64,000 bases of DNA from Halobaculum magnesiiphilum (lineage in GTDB: Archaea; Halobacteriota; Halobacteria; Halobacteriales; Haloferacaceae), in contig NZ_CP081958.1 of NCBI RefSeq assembly GCF_019823105.1, forward strand, positions 62,001 through 126,000, written 5' to 3'. A program made the position numbers and the translations under genes. The notes beneath the pieces are model-generated. The model saw only the letters and a list, made by a program, of their open reading frames with translations. It had not been told where the DNA came from and ran no database searches. This document shows positions 8,738 to 16,561 of this stretch, piece by piece; positions within the stretch are counted from its first letter, which is position 1, and each line of letters begins with the position of its first letter.

Positions 8738-9951
8738 GCGACGGTCCACCGGCGTCGCCGGCGGTGGACTTCGACCCGGTCGAGTTCCTCGCCGACGCCG
8801 TCCGGATCGAGTCCCACGAGTCGCCCGCCGAGATGCGGGAGTTCCTCGTCGACACGCTCTCGACCCACGGCGCGGAGCCACGGGTCGACGCCGCGGGTAA
8901 CGTCCGCGCGACGAAGCCGGCCGACGCGGCGGACGCGGCCGACGGCCCGCACCTCGTCCTGAACACCCACATCGACACCGTGCCCCCGCACGTCCCCTTC
9001 GAGCGCGGCGTCGACGACGAGGGGCGCGAGGTGTTCCGCGGCCGCGGCTCCTGCGACGCCAAGGGACCGCTCGCGGCGCTGCTGGCCGGCTTCCTCGCGG
9101 TCGAACCCGCCCGCGGGACGGTAACGCTCGCGATCACGCCCGACGAGGAGACGCTGTCGACCGGCGCGGACGCGCTGGTTCGCGGCCGCGGCGACGACCA
9201 CCCCGGCGGTCCGGTCGACCCCGTCGACGGTGACCTGTTCCTCGTCGGCGAGCCGACCGACTGCGACGCCTGCGTCGCCGCCCGCGGGCGCTTCGAGGGG
9301 ACGCTGACGCTCACGGGGTCGGCGGCGCACGCGGCCGAACCCGACTCGGGCGTCAACGCCGTCGCGGCGCTGGAGGACGCGCTGGCGGCGATCCGACGGT
9401 TCGACGACGACGCCGAGGCGCACCCGATGCTGGGGGAGCCGACGCTCGTTCCAACTGGCACGACGGGCGGGGAGGCGACGAACCAGGTGCCCGCCGAGGC
9501 GACGGTCACGCTCGACCGGCGGTCGGTGCCCCCGGAGACGGCCGAGGGGTTCCGGGCGTCGCTGGAGGCGACGGTCCGCGAGGCCGTCGCCGACGGGGTC
9601 GGCGTCGAGTTCGCGCTGACCGAGCGCCCGACGCCGTTCTTGGAGGCGTTCGACACCGACCCCGAGCACCAGTTCGTGAGGGCCGTGAGCGACGCGGCCC
9701 GGGCGGTCGGGGGCGTGGGTGGCGCCGCCGGCGACGACGGCAACGCCGACGCCGACGGCGAGGTGCGCCCCTTCGGCGCGGCGACGGAGGCGTCGTACTT
9801 CGCGCCGGCGCCGACGGTCGTGTTCGGCCCGGGCCACCTGGCGGACGACGCCGGCGCGGTCGCCCACAGCGAGCGCGAGTACGTCCGCGTCGACCGCGTC
9901 CGCGACGCCGCCGGGACGGTGCGGCGGGCGCTCGATTCGCTGCTCGGGTGA
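8734..9951 (+). CDS. dapE: Succinyl-diaminopimelate desuccinylase (M20 family)
   Basis: Zinc-dependent M20 peptidase-family hydrolase that removes the succinyl group from N-succinyl-LL-diaminopimelate. The 405-residue protein has the expected metal ligands: His79 with Asp81 (NTHIDTVPPH), Asp108 (RGSCDAKGP), catalytic Glu in TPDEET (about 136-141), and a dimerisation domain with SAAHAAEPDSGVNA. The ATG at 8734 overlaps the dapF stop (ATGA). M20 enzymes are hard to tell apart by sequence (ArgE, LysK, CarboxyPepG2), so the assignment rests mainly on the operon. Confidence 0.88.
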   Translation: MSDGPPASPAVDFDPVEFLADAVRIESHESPAEMREFLVDTLSTHGAEPRVDAAGNVRATKPADAADAADGPHLVLNTHIDTVPPHVPFERGVDDEGREVFRGRGSCDAKGPLAALLAGFLAVEPARGTVTLAITPDEETLSTGADALVRGRGDDHPGGPVDPVDGDLFLVGEPTDCDACVAARGRFEGTLTLTGSAAHAAEPDSGVNAVAALEDALAAIRRFDDDAEAHPMLGEPTLVPTGTTGGEATNQVPAEATVTLDRRSVPPETAEGFRASLEATVREAVADGVGVEFALTERPTPFLEAFDTDPEHQFVRAVSDAARAVGGVGGAAGDDGNADADGEVRPFGAATEASYFAPAPTVVFGPGHLADDAGAVAHSEREYVRVDRVRDAAGTVRRALDSLLG

Positions 9952-9994
9952 TCCGACCGCCGTCGCTTTGTCCCTCGGGCGGGTAGCCGACGCC

Positions 9995-10735
9995 ATGTGT
10001 ACGCTGACGCTGGCCTGGCGGGTGTTCGACGGGGCGCCGGTCGTCGTGGCGGCCAACCGCGACGAGGCGTACGGCCGGCCCTCCGAGCCGCCCGCCGACC
10101 GCGGCGACGGCGTGATCGCCCCCCGGGACGCGAGGGCCGGCGGGACCTGGATGGGCGTCACCCGAGACGGCCTGTTCGTCGGGATCACGAACCGCTGGGT
10201 GGACGACCTCGAGGGCGAGCGCTCTCGTGGACTGCTCGTCGACGACTGCCTCCGGGCGGGATCGGCCGAGGCGGCCGCACGGCTCGTCGAGGAATCGTGT
10301 CGCGAGCACGGCTACGACGGCTTCAACCTCGTGTTGGCGGACGCCGAGGCCGCACTCCTGCTGGAGTGGGACGGCCACCTCACCGTGACCGACTTCGATC
10401 CGGGAGTCCACGTCGTCGGCAACACCGGTTACGACGGGCACTACTTCGAGCCGCCGGCACGGCCCGAGGCCGGCGCCGAGGAGGCGCGAAACGCGACTCG
10501 GCTCCGAACCGAACTCGCGCCGGAGTCGGGAGAGTCGGCGGACGCGTGGCTCGACCGCGCGGGCGCGGCGCTGGGCGACCACCGGTTCGGCGTGTGCGTC
10601 CACGACGAGGCGCGCGGGTTCGGAACGGTCTCCTCCTCGCTCGTCCGCCTGGGGGCCGACAGCGACATCCGCTACGAGCACGCTGACGGACCCCCCTGCG
10701 AGACGGCGTTCGAGCCCGTCGCGATCGACGGGTGA
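9995..10735 (+). CDS. NRDE-family protein (TANGO2-like)
   Basis: A 246-residue protein of the NRDE family, named for the conserved Asn-Arg-Asp-Glu seen here as VVAANRDEAYGRPSEPP. It starts with MCTL, putting a Cys at position 2 as in N-terminal-nucleophile hydrolases. Family members are linked to haem and lipid handling in eukaryotes, but the biochemical activity here is unknown. The start at 9995 gives the usual N-terminus and lies 43 bases after dapE. Its last codons begin a tandem repeat (10730-10793). Confidence 0.88.
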   Translation: MCTLTLAWRVFDGAPVVVAANRDEAYGRPSEPPADRGDGVIAPRDARAGGTWMGVTRDGLFVGITNRWVDDLEGERSRGLLVDDCLRAGSAEAAARLVEESCREHGYDGFNLVLADAEAALLLEWDGHLTVTDFDPGVHVVGNTGYDGHYFEPPARPEAGAEEARNATRLRTELAPESGESADAWLDRAGAALGDHRFGVCVHDEARGFGTVSSSLVRLGADSDIRYEHADGPPCETAFEPVAIDG

Positions 10736-10793
10736 ACGGTGGGGGCCTGGGCGGGTGAACGGCGGGGGTGCCCGGCGGGTGAACGGTGGGGTC
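10730..10793 (+). repeat. Tandem repeat across the NRDE gene stop, three copies
   Basis: The core GGGTGAACGG occurs at 10730, 10753 and 10777, spaced 23 and 24 bases. The first copy contains the gene's last codons and its TGA (10733-10735), and the later copies repeat the TGA at 10756 and 10780. No start codon or recognisable gene lies in it. Confidence 0.85.
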
Positions 10794-10900
10794 GCGAGGA
10801 GGACAACGCCGCGGCGACGCCGGGAATTTTATCCGTGTAGGTTGCCGCCGGACGAACTAAAAGGGAAAGGGTAAACGGGGGCGCGGTCGTTGGGGCGTGT

Positions 10901-11254
10901 ATGAGCGCCTCCGACGCCGAAGCGAGCCTCGCCGAGGACGAGCTCGCCGGCCTCGAACTCGTCCGCGAGACCGGCGGCATCCACCAGTCCGACTTCTGGA
11001 AGGAACTGGACGTCTCCTCGCGCAAGGGGAGCCGCATCGCCGAGAAGCTGGAGGACCTCGGGCTCATCGAGCGCGAGGACGCGGTCTACGACGGCCACAA
11101 CACGTACTTCCTCGCGCCGACGGCGAAGGACCTTGACTTCTCGCTGCTCATGGCCGGCGACATGCTCTCGCCGTTCATCGGCGAGGAGGAGATCGACCCC
11201 AACTCCGACGCGTTCACGCAGTGGCTGATGAACCTCGCGTACGAGGAGTACTGA
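10901..11254 (+). CDS. Winged-helix transcriptional regulator (MarR/Lrp-like HTH)
   Basis: A 117-residue DNA-binding protein. Residues about 15-70 form a winged helix: GIHQSDFWKELDVSSRKGSRIAEKLEDLGLIER is a helix-turn-helix followed by a wing (DAVYDGHNTYFLAP). The C-terminal part (FSLLMAGDMLSPFIGEEE) may serve dimerisation. No ligand-binding domain is visible. It is monocistronic, and AT-rich stretches at 10822-10833 (GAATTTTATCCG) and 10856-10870 (ACTAAAAGGGAAAGG) upstream are candidate promoter elements. The target is unknown. Confidence 0.8.
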   Translation: MSASDAEASLAEDELAGLELVRETGGIHQSDFWKELDVSSRKGSRIAEKLEDLGLIEREDAVYDGHNTYFLAPTAKDLDFSLLMAGDMLSPFIGEEEIDPNSDAFTQWLMNLAYEEY

Positions 11255-11428
11255 CCGAACCGATCCCGACCCTACTGACGGCGTCGGTCGCGGACCCGCC
11301 GTCGTCCCGTTCCCTTCTGTCGTCGTCGTATCCGAGTCCGCGCTCCGGTCGCCCGAGCGACGGGAGGAACGAGACGGTCGCGCGGACAACGACACGCATT
11401 TCCGCGTCGTTCGGCTACGGGCGTCAGA

Positions 11429-12001
11429 ATGGACGACCCGGCACGCGTGACCGTGGAGGCGGACGGCGATGCGGCGCGAGAGACGGTCTACGACACCGAG
11501 GGGGAGGTCGAGGCCGGCGGCGCGACGTTCCGGTTCAGCGTCGGCGGGGCGAGCGACGACGGGGACGACGCCGGCGAGACCGCCGGGAACGACGACGGGA
11601 ACCCGGATGTCGACGAGGACGGCACCGGCGGGGATCCGCTGTTCGTCGCGTCGCTCTCGGAGGTGCCGACCGACTCAACGATCCGGCGGACGGCGATGTG
11701 GCCGGACGACCGCCGGGGCGTGGGATTCATCCTCCGGCGCGACGCCGAGACCGACGAGGTGTTCGCGTGGCGCAACTCCTGTCCCCACAAGCCGGAGGTG
11801 CCGTTGGACCCCGGCCGGGGGGCCCGCGTCGACGGCGGCGAGATCGTCTGTCACGAGCACGGCGCGCGCTTCGAGTGCGGCGACGGCCTGTGCACGTGGG
11901 GGCCGTGCGTCGGCGAGGAACTCGACCCCGTCGGCGTCGAGGTCCGCGACGGCGACGTGTATCTCGACGACGAGCGGTTCGCGTCGGTGCGTCCGCGGTA
12001 G
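11429..12001 (+). CDS. Rieske-type [2Fe-2S] protein
   Basis: A 190-residue protein with a C-terminal Rieske domain (about 85-185). The cluster ligands are Cys118 and His120 in NSCPHK and Cys141 and His144 in VCHEHGARF, so the CxH...CxxH pattern is complete. The N-terminal 70 residues form a small beta-rich segment followed by a low-complexity Asp/Gly linker. There is no membrane anchor, so it resembles soluble ferredoxin-like Rieske proteins more than the bc-complex subunit. No oxygenase or reductase partner is next to it. Confidence 0.88.
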   Translation: MDDPARVTVEADGDAARETVYDTEGEVEAGGATFRFSVGGASDDGDDAGETAGNDDGNPDVDEDGTGGDPLFVASLSEVPTDSTIRRTAMWPDDRRGVGFILRRDAETDEVFAWRNSCPHKPEVPLDPGRGARVDGGEIVCHEHGARFECGDGLCTWGPCVGEELDPVGVEVRDGDVYLDDERFASVRPR

Positions 12002-12010
12002 CGACCGCGA

Positions 12011-13414
12011 TCAGTTCCCGTCGCCGTCGTCGTCCAACTCGTCCACGAGGTCGCCGCCGTAGCCGACGTATCCCGCCGGCGTCAGCGCGTGCAGCTCCTC
12101 GCGCACCGACTCGTCCACGTCGAGGTCGTCGAAGAGGTCGCGGAAGTCCTCGATGGTGACGCGCTTGCCGCGGGTGAGCTCCTTCACGCGCTCGTAGGCG
12201 GCGGTGTCGCCCTCGCGTCGGAGGACCGTCTGGACGGCCTCGCCGATGACCTCCGGGGTCGCCTCCAACTCCTCGCGCATCACCTGCTCGTTGGGAACCA
12301 CCTTCGCGAGTCCTGCGGCGGTCTTCGAGTAGCCGATGAGGCAGTGCGCCAGCCCGGCGCCGATATTTCGCTTCACGGTCGAGTCCGAGAGGTCGCGCTG
12401 GAGCCGCGAGGTGGTGACGTAGTCCGCGAGGAAGGTGAGATCGGAGTTCGCCTTCGAGAGGTTGCCCTCGCTGTTCTCGAAGTCGATCGGGTTCACCTTG
12501 TGCGGCATCGTCGAGGACCCGGTCTCGCCCGCGGCGGCCTCCTGGCCGAGGTAGCGGTCGGAGACGTACAGCCACACGTCCAGGTCCAGATCGAGGAGGA
12601 CGTTGTTGACGCCGCGGAGGGCGTCGAAGACGGCCGCCAGGTCGTCGCAGGGGTTCACCTGCGTCGCCAGCGCGGTGTGGTCGAGGCCGAGCGAGGTCAC
12701 GAACTCGCGGGAGAACGCCCGCCAGTCCACGTCGGGGTAGGCTGCGCGGTGGGCGGCGTACGTGCCGGAGGCGCCCGCGAGCTTCCCGGAGAGCGCGGCG
12801 GCAGCGGACTCGACGCGCCCGAGCGCCGTCCCGAGGCGGGCGGCGTAGACCGCGAGTTCCTTCCCCCACGTAGTCGGCGTGGCGGGCTGACCGTGCGTCC
12901 GCGCGAGCATCGGCACGTCTCGGTGCTCGCGGGCCTCGTCGGCGAGCGTGTCGCGCAGGTCGCGAAGCTCGGGCACGAGCACCTTCTCCACGGCGGGTTT
13001 CACGAGCAGCCGGTGGGCGAGGTTGTTCACGTCCTCGCTGGTGAGCCCGAAGTGGATCCACGGGTGGAGGCGCTCGGGCGTCTCCGTGCGAAGGAAGTAC
13101 TCGACGGCCTTCACGTCGTGGTTGGTCGCCGAATACCCCTCGGCGCCCTCGGTTTCGAGGCGCTTGACGAGCCGCGCGTCGTCGGCGGAGAAGTCGTCGA
13201 CGACGGCGCGCAGGTCGGCGCGCTCGCCGTCCGAGAGCGTCAGGTCGACGCCCGCCTCGTCGGCGAGCGCGAGCAGGTACTCGACCTCGACCTCGACGCG
13301 GGAGCGGATCAGGCCGGCCTCGCTGGCGTACGGGACCAGCGGCGCGGTCCGACCGGCGTACCGCCCGTCGAGCGGCGAGACGGCTGCGAGGGGGTCCTCG
13401 CGGGGGATGTCCAT
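12011..13414 (-). CDS. purB: Adenylosuccinate lyase
   Basis: Cleaves SAICAR and adenylosuccinate, releasing fumarate, in purine synthesis. The 467-residue protein starts with the family-typical AVSPLDGRYAGRT. It contains the catalytic loop GSSTMPHKVNPIDFEN, the fumarase-superfamily signature, and TRTHGQPATPTTWGKE. I chose the ATG at 13412-13414 because the homologous N-terminus is DPLAAVSPLDGRYA; an ATG eight codons upstream (13438) is possible. It diverges from the purine gene purNH across a 178-bp spacer, so the two probably share control. Confidence 0.95.
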   Translation of the reverse strand: MDIPREDPLAAVSPLDGRYAGRTAPLVPYASEAGLIRSRVEVEVEYLLALADEAGVDLTLSDGERADLRAVVDDFSADDARLVKRLETEGAEGYSATNHDVKAVEYFLRTETPERLHPWIHFGLTSEDVNNLAHRLLVKPAVEKVLVPELRDLRDTLADEAREHRDVPMLARTHGQPATPTTWGKELAVYAARLGTALGRVESAAAALSGKLAGASGTYAAHRAAYPDVDWRAFSREFVTSLGLDHTALATQVNPCDDLAAVFDALRGVNNVLLDLDLDVWLYVSDRYLGQEAAAGETGSSTMPHKVNPIDFENSEGNLSKANSDLTFLADYVTTSRLQRDLSDSTVKRNIGAGLAHCLIGYSKTAAGLAKVVPNEQVMREELEATPEVIGEAVQTVLRREGDTAAYERVKELTRGKRVTIEDFRDLFDDLDVDESVREELHALTPAGYVGYGGDLVDELDDDGDGN

Positions 13415-13592
13415 GTCCGGCGGTCCACCCGCGCGCATGAAAGCGGTTTCGGTCGACCGGCGCGCGAACCACCACGAGTGTGCATACGACACCGCGATCG
13501 ACCCGTAGAGTTCGCGATTTCGATCCGGATTCGTGCATAATCGTGCCGCGAAGACCGCAACGCTCTTTCCGCCGGCGCGGGAGCGTTCGGGC

Positions 13593-15200
13593 ATGAAGAT
13601 CGCGGGCATGGCGAGCAATCGCGGGCGCAACCTTCGGAACATCGCCGACCGGGCGCCGGGCGGCGCCGAGGTGTCGGTCGTCCTCTCGAACGACGCCGAC
13701 GCGCCGGTGCTGGACGCGATGGGCAAGCGCGGCGTGGCGACCGAGGTCGTCGAGCGCGACGAGGGCGAGGCACGGGAGGCCCACGAGAAGCGCGTCCTCG
13801 ACGCCCTCGCCGACCACGAGTTCGACGTCGTCTGTCTCGACGGCTACATGCGCGTCCTGACGGACACGTTCCTCGACGCCGCGCCGACGACGCTGAACGT
13901 TCACCCGTCGCTGTTGCCGTCGTTCCCCGGCAACGACGCCCACCGGCGCGTGCTCGACGCGGGCGTTCGACAGACGGGCTGCACCGTTCACGTCGTCACC
14001 GAGGAGGTCGACGGCGGCCCCATCGTCACCCAGGAGGCGGTCCCCGTCTACGAGGGCGACGATACGGACGACCTGAAAGAGCGCGTGCTGTACGAGGCGG
14101 AGTTCGCCGCCTACCCGCGCGCGGTGAAGTGGTTCGCCGAGGGCCGCGTGACGGTCGATCCGGACGCCCACGAGGTCCACGTCGACGGCGACGACGCCGG
14201 GGGCGACGGGGACGGCGGACGCTTCCCGTCCCGGCGGACGACCAGCGAGGACCGCGTCCGGGAGCTGCGCTACGGCGAGAACCCCCACCAGGACGCCGCC
14301 CTCTACGCCGACACGACCTGCGACGAGGCGAACGTCGTCGCCGCCGAGCAACTGAACGAGGGCGCCAAGAAGCTCTCGTACAACAACTACAACGACGCCG
14401 ACGGCGCGCTCAACCTGGTGAAGGAGTTCGACGAGCCCGCCGCGGCAGTGATCAAACACACCAACCCCGCCGGCTGCGCCACCGCGGACACGCTCGCCGA
14501 AGCGTACGCCGACGCGCTCTCGACGGACGCGAAATCGGCCTTCGGCGGCATCGTCGCGCTGAACCGCGAGTGCGACGCCGAGACGGCCGAGCTGATCGTC
14601 GACTCGTTCAAGGAGGTCGTCGTCGCCCCCGGCTACACGGACGACGCGCTGGCGGTGCTGTTCGGGAAGGACAACCTCCGCGTGCTCGACGTGGGCGACG
14701 AGGAGACGTTCGCGGAGCGGCCCGAGACACTCACCGAGAAGCCCGTCGTCGGCGGCCGGCTGGTGCAGGAGCGCGACCTGCAGGCGCCCCAGCGCGACGA
14801 CCTGGATGTCGTCACCGAGCGCGCGCCCACGGACGAGGAGATCGAGACGATGCTGTTCGCGTGGCGCGTGCTGAAGCACGTGAAGTCGAACGGGATCCTG
14901 TTCGCCACCGGCACCGAGACGGTCGGCGTCGGCATGGGGCAGGTGAGCCGCGTCGACGCCGTCACGCTGGCGGCGATGAAAGCGGAGAAGGACGCCGAGG
15001 GCAAGTCCGCCGAGGGCGCCGTGATGGCCTCGGACGCCTTCTTCCCGTTCCCGGACGGCATCGAGGAGGCCGCCGACGCGGGCATCGGGGCGGTGATCCA
15101 GCCCGGCGGATCCGTCAACGACGACGACGTGATCGCCGCGGCCGACGAGCACGACATGGCGATGGTGTTCACGGGCGACCGCGCGTTCCGCCACGACTGA
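13593..15200 (+). CDS. purNH: PurN-PurH fusion: GAR and AICAR formyltransferase
   Basis: A 535-residue fusion of two purine formyltransferases. Residues 1-190 are a PurN-type GAR transformylase with Asn102 and His104 in NVHPSLLPSFPG and Asp140 in EVDGGPIV. After an acidic linker (about 197-215), residues 217-535 match the AICAR transformylase domain of PurH, with RYGENPHQDA and catalytic Lys288-His289 in IKHTNPAGCA. The IMP cyclohydrolase domain of bacterial PurH is absent, so IMP ring closure must be done by another protein (PurO in many archaea). The ATG at 13593 gives the canonical PurN N-terminus (MKIAGMASNRGRN). This fusion is known from haloarchaeal annotation. Confidence 0.93.
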   Translation: MKIAGMASNRGRNLRNIADRAPGGAEVSVVLSNDADAPVLDAMGKRGVATEVVERDEGEAREAHEKRVLDALADHEFDVVCLDGYMRVLTDTFLDAAPTTLNVHPSLLPSFPGNDAHRRVLDAGVRQTGCTVHVVTEEVDGGPIVTQEAVPVYEGDDTDDLKERVLYEAEFAAYPRAVKWFAEGRVTVDPDAHEVHVDGDDAGGDGDGGRFPSRRTTSEDRVRELRYGENPHQDAALYADTTCDEANVVAAEQLNEGAKKLSYNNYNDADGALNLVKEFDEPAAAVIKHTNPAGCATADTLAEAYADALSTDAKSAFGGIVALNRECDAETAELIVDSFKEVVVAPGYTDDALAVLFGKDNLRVLDVGDEETFAERPETLTEKPVVGGRLVQERDLQAPQRDDLDVVTERAPTDEEIETMLFAWRVLKHVKSNGILFATGTETVGVGMGQVSRVDAVTLAAMKAEKDAEGKSAEGAVMASDAFFPFPDGIEEAADAGIGAVIQPGGSVNDDDVIAAADEHDMAMVFTGDRAFRHD

Positions 15201-15303
15201 CTCCCGCTCGGCCCGCTCGGCCGAACGAGTGTCCTCGGTGATATGTCGACCGGAGCAGTTATGAGAGCCGGGGACAGGCGTCGAGGTAGCTTCGGATCCG
15301 CGC

Positions 15304-16461
15304 ATGACTGAGGACGTGACCCCTATCGACGCGAGCGCGACCGCGCCGTCTACGTCGGTCCGGCTGGCGAACCTCCACGAGGCGACGCGGTCGATGATGC
15401 TCGCGGAGTCGCGCGAGGGGGTCGCCCGGACGGCCGCGACGGCCGCGACCGACGTGCTCGGCTTCCCGTTGAACACGGTTCGGTTGTACGACCCCGAGAG
15501 CGACCGACTCATGCCGACGGCGGTGTCAGACGGGGTGGAGGAGCTCGCGGGCGAGCGGACGCCCTACGAGCGGGGCGAGACGATCCAGTGGGAGGCGTTC
15601 GACGGGGGCGAGCAGCTCGTGTTCGACGACATCACCGAGATCGACGACGACGTGCCACGTTCGGGTACCGGGAGCATGCTCGTCGCGCCGCTGGGCGAGC
15701 ACGGCGTGCTCACCCTCGGATCGACGACCGAGGGGGGGATCGACCCCGCCGACGTGGAGCTGGCGCGGGTGCTCGCGGCGAACGTGGAGGCGGCGATGGA
15801 CCGCGCGCGGCGGCGGGCGACGCTGGCCGAGCGAACCGAGTCGCTGCGGCGCAAGAACGAGCGCCTCGACGAGTTCGCCGCGATCGTGAGTCACGACCTC
15901 CGCAACCCGCTGAACGTCGCGCGTGGGTACGTGGACCTGGCGATCGAGGAGGACGACACCGAGCACCTCCCCGCGGCCGCCGAGGCGCTCGATCGGATGG
16001 ACGACCTCGTGGACGCGACGCTGTCGCTGGCCCGACAGGGGCACACCGTCGAGGAGACGGAGGAAACGGATCTCGGTCGGCTCGCGCGGGAGGCGTGGGC
16101 GGTCGTCGACGCGCCCGGGGCGACGCTGTCCGTCGAGGACGCGCCCGTCGTCACGGCCGACCCGGAGCGACTGCGGACGCTGCTGGAGAACTGCCTGCGC
16201 AACGCCGTCGACCACGCCGGTCCCGAAGTGACCGTGGAGGTCGGCGCGACCGCGGACGGCTTCTTCGTCGCCGACGACGGTCCCGGGATCCCCGAGGGGG
16301 ACCGCGAGAAGGCGTTCGACCGCGGGTACACGACCGCGGACGACGGCACGGGCTTCGGGCTCGCGATCGTCGCCGACATCGCCCGCGCCCACGGCTGGAC
16401 GGTGGGTGTCGCCGAAAGCGCCGACGGCGGCCTCCGGCTGACGTTCGACGGCTCCCGGTAG
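15304..16461 (+). CDS. GAF-domain sensor histidine kinase
   Basis: A soluble 385-residue kinase. A GAF domain (about 20-165) is followed by HisKA (His197 in SHDLRNPL) and a HATPase domain with CLRNAVDHA, DDGPGIP and GTGFGL. No receiver, HAMP or membrane segment is seen. The catalytic core is close to that of the LOV kinase at 625-2787, down to the pattern ALDRMD-DLVDATLSLARQG, so the two look like members of one paralogous group with swapped sensors. No response regulator lies nearby. A four-copy 23-bp repeat starts in its last codons. Confidence 0.92.
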   Translation: MTEDVTPIDASATAPSTSVRLANLHEATRSMMLAESREGVARTAATAATDVLGFPLNTVRLYDPESDRLMPTAVSDGVEELAGERTPYERGETIQWEAFDGGEQLVFDDITEIDDDVPRSGTGSMLVAPLGEHGVLTLGSTTEGGIDPADVELARVLAANVEAAMDRARRRATLAERTESLRRKNERLDEFAAIVSHDLRNPLNVARGYVDLAIEEDDTEHLPAAAEALDRMDDLVDATLSLARQGHTVEETEETDLGRLAREAWAVVDAPGATLSVEDAPVVTADPERLRTLLENCLRNAVDHAGPEVTVEVGATADGFFVADDGPGIPEGDREKAFDRGYTTADDGTGFGLAIVADIARAHGWTVGVAESADGGLRLTFDGSR

Positions 16462-16530
16462 TGACGTTCTACTGCTCCCGGTAGTGACGGTCGACGGTCC
16501 CCGGTAGCGACGGTCGACGGCTCCCGTTAG
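16448..16530 (+). repeat. Four-copy, 23-bp-period repeat across a stop codon
   Basis: The core CTCCCGGTAG recurs with its TAG at 16459, 16482, 16505 and 16528, exactly 23 bases apart each time. The first TAG is the stop of the GAF kinase. Because 23 is not a multiple of 3, the TAGs fall in all three plus-strand frames. Copies are degenerate (CCCCGGTAG in the third, CTCCCGTTAG in the fourth). The array ends about 30 bases before the folCP start. Confidence 0.9.
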
Positions 16531-16561
16531 CCATAAGCGCGCGCCGCGAATCCGTCCGGGT

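Noticed and set aside
11727-15512. Minus-strand open frame of 1261 codons
   Set aside because: It runs opposite purNH and through purB in another frame; the product is low-complexity and Arg-rich. PurB and PurN-PurH motifs in the other frames explain the region.
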